Assembly: GCA_035272605.1 (NCBI GenBank)
Contig: DATEQM010000250.1
Location: 1-10,127, forward strand
DNA length: 10,127 bases
Reading direction: 5' to 3'
Origin: JOPF136 sp035272605
GTDB taxonomy: Bacteria > Acidobacteriota > Terriglobia > Acidiferrales > UBA7541
Made by a program: the position numbers and the translations under genes. This document shows positions 6,245-10,127 of this stretch, piece after piece. The notes beneath the pieces are model-generated. The model was not told where the DNA came from and searched no databases. It saw nothing but the letters and a program-made list of their open reading frames with translations. Every line of letters begins with the position of its first letter. Within the stretch, counting starts at the first letter, position 1.

Positions 6245-7436
6245 GGCGCAACGATTCCGTGGGCTGCAGCCCGGCGGCTCGATTGGCCGGAAGATAACCG
6301 AACAGCACGCCGGTCAGGCAGGTCACCAGAAACGCCACAATCACCGAGATCCAGGAGACGGACACCGGAAAACCACCCGGCAGCAGCGGCCGCACGGCCA
6401 CCGGAATGCTCACGGCAATCAGGATTCCCACCAGCGCTCCTGTCCCGCTGATGATGAGCGCTTCCAGCAGGAACTGCCAGCGAATCTCCCGGCGCTGCGC
6501 TCCTACCGCCATGCGCACCCCGATCTCCCGCGTCCGCTCCGTCACCGTTACCAACATGATGTTCATAATGCCGATGCCGCTGATGATCAGGGCGATGAAA
6601 CCGACCAGCAGCAGGATCACGGTCAGCGCCACCGAGATCTTTCTCGCCGAGTCCAGAATGGCGTTCAGGTTTTCCACCTTGTAGACGGCCCCCGGCCGGT
6701 GTCGCGATTTTAGAATCTGGGCCACCTGGCGGGTCACCCCGGGAACATCCTCCAATGTGGCGGCCTGCGCGTAGATCACCCGGATGTGGTCGTTCCCGGT
6801 ATAATACTTCAACAGTGTAAGCGGGATGATCACAGTTTCCTTTTGAATCTCCGCCAGGCCAAATGTGTCCATGCGCTCCTTGAAAATCCCCACCACCGTG
6901 AACTGCAGCTCGCCCACGCGCAGCAGCTTGCCCACCGGATCCTGGTCCGCGAAGGCTCGCGCGGCCAGTTGCTCCGAGAGCACGCAGACCTTCGCCCGCG
7001 CTTCCATGTCCTCCGCATCCAGAAAACGGCCGCGGAGCACCACCAGGTTGCGTATGCGCTGAAACCCGGCCGTGACTCCGGTCAGGGCGACAGCGCGCTC
7101 CACCCCATTCACTACCACCGACATGGCGATTGGATAGCTCCCGGCGACCTCCCGGAGTCCCGGGATGCCGTTACGAATCGCTTCCATGTCGGCCACGGTG
7201 ATTTCGTCGCTCTGCACCGCTTTCTGGCCGATCCCCGCGCGCACCACCTCGGCAGAAACGAGATTGGAACCCACGGCCTCAATCTGCGAAATGATGTACT
7301 CCTTCCCGGTGATCGCGACCGTGGAAACCATCACGATGCAGGCGCTCCCGATCACCACGCCGAGCATGGTGAGCGCGGCCTTCATCTTGTTAGCGCGCAA
7401 AGCCTCGAGCGCCACGACAATGGTTTCCGTTTTCAG
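6237..7436 (-). CDS. MacB/FtsX-type ABC transporter permease
   Basis: This inner-membrane subunit has the MacB layout. Helix 1 is near the N-terminus (ALTMLGVVIGSACIVMVS), followed by a large periplasmic MacB_PCD domain (about residues 40-265). Then come helix 2 (ISVALTVILLLVGFIALII), the cytoplasmic motif TERTREIGVRMAVGAQ, helices 3 and 4, and the family-typical end GYLPANRAAGLQPTESLR. The ATPase domain found in full MacB is absent, so a separate ATP-binding protein must supply it. A GTG at 7415 gives 392 residues. I prefer an in-frame CTG at 7436 (399 residues, beginning KTETIVVALEALRANK after the initiator) because AGGGGA at 7448-7443 stands six bases before it, while the GTG lacks any ribosome site. 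The gene runs into tolC with an eight-base overlap. It probably exports a lipid, peptide or drug together with the TolC protein. Confidence 0.88.
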   Translation of the reverse strand: MKTETIVVALEALRANKMKAALTMLGVVIGSACIVMVSTVAITGKEYIISQIEAVGSNLVSAEVVRAGIGQKAVQSDEITVADMEAIRNGIPGLREVAGSYPIAMSVVVNGVERAVALTGVTAGFQRIRNLVVLRGRFLDAEDMEARAKVCVLSEQLAARAFADQDPVGKLLRVGELQFTVVGIFKERMDTFGLAEIQKETVIIPLTLLKYYTGNDHIRVIYAQAATLEDVPGVTRQVAQILKSRHRPGAVYKVENLNAILDSARKISVALTVILLLVGFIALIISGIGIMNIMLVTVTERTREIGVRMAVGAQRREIRWQFLLEALIISGTGALVGILIAVSIPVAVRPLLPGGFPVSVSWISVIVAFLVTCLTGVLFGYLPANRAAGLQPTESLRHE

Positions 7437-7718
7437 CTTTGCTCCCCTGCGCTCACCATAGAATTAGGCCCGGCGCAGCGCATTCCCGGAAACGCGTGCA
7501 GGGCCTCGGGCCGTGACCTTTGCGCCCCTGGGCCTTGCCACCTGTGGCGATGCCAGATCCCTCTCTTTAGTATCCTCGCCGAGAGAAAAGCAAGTACGCG
7601 GCTGGCAAAATCGTTTGCGATCCCGTTCGCTTCCCTCAGCCGTGCAGCATGGTTCACGGCCTGTTTGTCCGCATGATCACGGTGGACCGGACAGGGCCGT
7701 CGCATCTGGAACTTTCCG
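7437..7718. other. Intergenic region upstream of the ABC permease
   Basis: No coding region is recognisable in these 282 bases; the one long open frame across it continues out of an antiphase reading of the upstream glycosyltransferase and resembles nothing I know. It should carry the promoter of the permease-tolC unit and the 3' end signals of the glycosyltransferase. The only candidate I see on the minus strand is TTGCTT (7593-7588) with TACTAA (7572-7567) at a 15-base spacing, which is too short to be convincing. No T-tailed hairpin is evident. Confidence 0.3.
7443..7448 (-). promoter_or_regulatory. Ribosome binding site deciding a CTG start of the ABC permease
   Basis: AGGGGA on the minus strand lies six bases ahead of the in-frame CTG at 7436-7434. 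Upstream of the CTG the frame continues open to a TAA at 7466, with no ATG, GTG or TTG codon in frame. The first canonical codon downstream is GTG 7415, which has no purine-rich site at a suitable distance. Confidence 0.5.
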
Positions 7719-9095
7719 TCAGCATACTTCCCGATGCGGTTCCCTGCCCGGGGAGTTGTCCTGCCCGACTGTGCCTTGCGAGACACGCCGCCATCCGCCT
7801 GCGGCGCCCGCGGAAATCTCCTGCGCCTGGGGGAATCGCTCCCTGCCCCGCTGGAGCCGCGACCACACTTCATAGCTCGCCAGCACCACGAACACGGGAT
7901 CAATCGGACGGCGATAGTAATCCTGCCAAACTGTCACGTAGTAGACCATCGGGAAGAACAGAAGCACCAGCGCAAATGGGATCGCCGCGCGACTCCCCAT
8001 CCGAAACGCCCGGTACAGGCCGGCAAGCGCGAGCAGATCCATCACCGTGCTGAGGAAGATGTCGGGGAGATTGAACGGTTCCTGAGCCAGAAAGTGCGGG
8101 TCGAAACTCCAATAGCTCGTCCACATGTACAAGATGCGTCGCAGCGTCACGCCCAAAAACCACGCCGGGTGGCTCGCAATGAAGCCTACGGCCTGCTCCT
8201 GTTTGCGCGTCATATAGGCCAGCTCGCCCAATCGGCGGAATTCCCGCATCTCTCCCTCGTTGAGGGAAGGCTGGTACCCGGGCGGAATAAAATGCGAAGA
8301 ATCCCCGTTGTTGCCGATATGGAGTTGCAGGCCAAAGCCGTCTCGAAATGGAATGAAGGTGTGGAACGTCTGGTAGTTGCGGATGAACCATGGCGCGACC
8401 ACCAACACGAAGCCCAACGCCATCGCGCTGGCCGGCGCCCTCCACTGTAGGCCACGTCGCTGGCGGCGGTAGTACATCCAGGCCGTCAGCGGGGGGAGCA
8501 CGGATAGCACCACAGGCTCGGTCAGGGCGGCCACGCCGGAAAGGATGCCGAACCAAAAGTCGTACCAGGGTCGGCTCGAGGCCTCCAGAAGCAGAACGCA
8601 TAGAAGCAGAACGCTCAGTAACAGGCAAGCGAGGATCGTTGGCCAGATCAAATCGGCAGAGAAATACACCGCGTAAGGAAAAAACACCCAGGTCCACCCC
8701 GCCCAGGCGGCCGGCCCATCTCCCAGGCTGATTCGTGCCAGGAAAAAAACTGGCAAGCAAGTCAACGCAGAAAACAGGCTGTTCAATGAAAGCATCGCGA
8801 TCGCCGAGGACTTTGTATACACCCCGAAGATGTCGAATACGGCTGCAAGGATATAAGGATAAACGGGGGGTATCATGGCGGTGGGCCCGGTCTGTCCGAA
8901 GAGAGGATTGCTGAAGCCCTCTCCCTCCGCCAGCGACCGCGCAATCCTCCCCGTCTCGCCGGCAAAGTGCCAATGGTCCCGGTCCGGATCCAACCGCTCC
9001 GGATACAGAAAGGCCACAACCGCCAGCCGCAAGGCGAGAGCTGCGAGAACCATCCAGAGACACATGCGGCGATTCGATGGAGATTGTTTTTGCAT
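7719..9095 (-). CDS. Membrane glycosyltransferase, GT39/GT83 (PMT/ArnT-like) superfamily
   Basis: This 458-residue polytopic protein has about nine to ten helices. The first is at about 12-31, followed by a periplasmic loop with acidic residues (DPDRDHWHFAGE) where the superfamily keeps its catalytic Asp. The run EGEGFSNPL followed by PTAMIPPVYPYILAA matches the family signature around the second helix, and APWFIRNYQTF is the typical later-helix motif. Such enzymes use polyprenyl-phosphate sugars to glycosylate lipids, proteins or glycans on the periplasmic side. Acceptor and sugar cannot be read from the sequence. ATG 9095 is well supported by AAGGAAGG (9108-9101) five bases upstream. The 45-residue C-terminal tail after the last helix is hydrophilic and ends RVSQGTVGQ...REVC. 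It lies 95 bases after the sulfatase gene on the same strand, so the two may form an operon for surface or exported glycan work. Confidence 0.85.
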   Translation of the reverse strand: MQKQSPSNRRMCLWMVLAALALRLAVVAFLYPERLDPDRDHWHFAGETGRIARSLAEGEGFSNPLFGQTGPTAMIPPVYPYILAAVFDIFGVYTKSSAIAMLSLNSLFSALTCLPVFFLARISLGDGPAAWAGWTWVFFPYAVYFSADLIWPTILACLLLSVLLLCVLLLEASSRPWYDFWFGILSGVAALTEPVVLSVLPPLTAWMYYRRQRRGLQWRAPASAMALGFVLVVAPWFIRNYQTFHTFIPFRDGFGLQLHIGNNGDSSHFIPPGYQPSLNEGEMREFRRLGELAYMTRKQEQAVGFIASHPAWFLGVTLRRILYMWTSYWSFDPHFLAQEPFNLPDIFLSTVMDLLALAGLYRAFRMGSRAAIPFALVLLFFPMVYYVTVWQDYYRRPIDPVFVVLASYEVWSRLQRGRERFPQAQEISAGAAGGWRRVSQGTVGQDNSPGREPHREVC

Positions 9096-9100
9096 TCCTG

Positions 9101-9108
9101 CCTTCCTT
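9101..9108 (-). promoter_or_regulatory. Ribosome binding site of the membrane glycosyltransferase
   Basis: AAGGAAGG on the minus strand ends five bases before ATG 9095 and fixes that start. The remaining gap up to the sulfatase stop at 9191 shows no clear promoter or terminator, consistent with read-through from the sulfatase gene. Confidence 0.6.
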
Positions 9109-9190
9109 GCTCAGTGGCCGGAATCCGGGCGGTCACGCGCGCGCCACAAGAACAACATGGGAGTCAGAGGTCTCAAGTAAGGTTTCCACT

Positions 9191-10127
9191 TTAGGGGGCC
9201 GGCCCGGCGGAAGAGAAGCTCTCCGTCATTCCGGCGGATTCGGTGGCGGAAAGACCGCAGTCGGGACGGCGGATGAGGGAAAAACGATCGTCGATGCACT
9301 TCAGCATCCGCGCGGCTATCTGCCGGCCTTCCTTCGACTGGGCCAGATTGTGCAGCTCGCGCGGGTCGGCCCGCCAATCGAAGAGCTGGGGTTGCCTCCC
9401 GCGGATAAGCAGGAAGTGCCATCGCGAGCTGAGGAGCGACTCCGTTCGCAGCATGGCGCCTCCCGGCGCCGCGGGATCGCGCGAGAGCAGCTCCGAGAGA
9501 AGAAAGGGGGGCTCCGCCTGCGGCGCGCCGCCAATCCACAGGGCCGCGAGAGAGGGGCCGGGGAACTCCGTCTGCCCCTGCCGGGGCAGCATCTGCACCA
9601 AAGTGGCCGGCAGGGAAGCGATGCTCACCGGGGCGCGGACGCGAACTCCCGCCGGCAGATGCTCCGGCCAGAGAATCAGGAGCGGCACATGGATACCTTC
9701 GAAAAAGAGCGCCTTCCCGTGCTGGAACTGGCCATGCTCCCCAAAGAACTCTCCGTGATCGGCAACGATCACCACGATCGTATTCTCGTCGGGCTGCAGG
9801 CTGCGGAGGGAAGCGAACAGGTGGCCGATCTGATCGTCCTCGAAGGCGATCGCGCCATCGTAGGCATCGCTTTCGTCCCGGATCTCGTCCCGCCGCGTCA
9901 GCCGTTCGCGGTCGCCGATGGAATTCAGGATCCCTCCTGGATCTGGCTTCGCGGAGAAGCGCCCCCGGAACGGAGCGGGGGGGAGATAGGGGGCGTGGGC
10001 ATCGAAGTAATTCAGCACCGCGAAGAAGGGCCTGCCCGGGGCTTTTTGGACCCATTTCAGGAAGTCGCCGTTGATTTCGGCCGCACGCTTGCGACCGGGC
10101 AGGTCAGCGCGACTCGTCTCCTCGTAC
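9191..10127 (-). CDS. Sulfatase family protein, C-terminal ~311 residues (5' end outside window)
   Basis: The frame is open from the right edge to TAA 9193-9191. Motifs of the alkaline-phosphatase-like sulfatase fold appear in order: FFAVLNYFDAHAPYLPP (near 10024-9974), YDGAIAFEDDQIGHLF, then VIVADHGEFFGEHGQF with the metal-binding Asp-His (about 9770-9730), and HVPLLILWP. The end LFDWRADPRELHNLAQS is the usual C-terminal sulfatase strand. The catalytic CxPxR/SxPxR site for formylglycine lies in the missing N-terminal part. It therefore cannot be told whether this is an active sulfatase, a phosphonate-monoester hydrolase or another superfamily member, and the substrate is unknown. A GTG at 10018 is internal, not the start: the 36 codons upstream of it stay open and read as family sequence (NGDFLKWVQKAPGRPFFAV). 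The membrane glycosyltransferase gene follows after 97 bases. Confidence 0.9.
   Translation of the reverse strand, partial: YEETSRADLPGRKRAAEINGDFLKWVQKAPGRPFFAVLNYFDAHAPYLPPAPFRGRFSAKPDPGGILNSIGDRERLTRRDEIRDESDAYDGAIAFEDDQIGHLFASLRSLQPDENTIVVIVADHGEFFGEHGQFQHGKALFFEGIHVPLLILWPEHLPAGVRVRAPVSIASLPATLVQMLPRQGQTEFPGPSLAALWIGGAPQAEPPFLLSELLSRDPAAPGGAMLRTESLLSSRWHFLLIRGRQPQLFDWRADPRELHNLAQSKEGRQIAARMLKCIDDRFSLIRRPDCGLSATESAGMTESFSSAGPAP

Noticed and set aside
5150..6451. Plus-strand open frame of 433 codons opposite tolC
   Set aside because: No recognisable domain, and it is antisense to a complete TolC protein with signal peptide and both repeats.
7433..7903. Possible remnant of an ABC ATPase or adaptor gene upstream of the permease
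   Set aside because: I read this region for Walker A, signature or Walker B motifs and for HlyD-type sequence and found none; the open frame starts as an antiphase reading of the glycosyltransferase end.
9111..10055. Minus-strand open frame of 314 codons in another phase over the sulfatase
   Set aside because: Arg/Pro/Gly-rich translation without motifs; the sulfatase phase has all expected C-terminal motifs and stays open to the window edge.
1..10127. CRISPR array, insertion sequence or toxin-antitoxin pair
   Set aside because: No regularly spaced direct repeats, transposase motifs, terminal inverted repeats or small toxin-like gene pairs were found on either strand.

Overview
The window is GC-rich (about 60-65% by eye) bacterial chromosomal DNA. 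The gene repertoire fits a hopanoid-producing Gram-negative. Protein style and gene neighbourhoods recall Acidobacteriota (Bryobacterales/Solibacter-like), but this is a judgement from memory without a database search. Almost everything is encoded on the minus strand. The exceptions are the first ~800 bases, which hold the tail of a membrane-protein gene and a thioredoxin-fold gene on the plus strand.

Layout, left to right: (1) 3-116, C-terminal tail of a plus-strand gene. (2) 233-805, a Thioredoxin_9-like protein with a WCGDC active site. (3) 863-937, a minus-strand tRNA-Gln(CUG) with encoded CCA, a good sigma70-type promoter (991-1019) and a strong GC hairpin (959-981) between promoter and tRNA. 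(4) 1020-1149, non-coding, with short palindromes. (5) 1150-4708, a tight minus-strand block read as hpnJ, SMR/EamA-1, SMR/EamA-2, hpnI. (6) 4841-7436, a minus-strand TolC-type outer-membrane factor and a MacB/FtsX-type ABC permease that overlap by 8 bases. (7) 7719-9095, a GT39/GT83-like membrane glycosyltransferase. (8) 9191 to the right edge, a sulfatase missing its N-terminus.

The most notable unit is block 5. HpnI (glycosyltransferase) and HpnJ (B12-type radical SAM) belong to the pathway that decorates bacteriohopanetetrol with an amino sugar and then forms the cyclitol ether. Between them, with 9-, 1- and 6-base junctions, sit two mutually homologous four-helix SMR/EamA proteins. They look like an ArnE/ArnF-type pair, which suggests a dedicated heterodimeric flippase for the head-group-modified hopanoid or a precursor. 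The deacetylase gene hpnK expected in this pathway is not in the window. The ABC permease/TolC pair lies directly upstream on the same strand, without an adjacent ATPase or membrane-fusion gene. It may be a separate export unit or may share transcription with the hopanoid genes.
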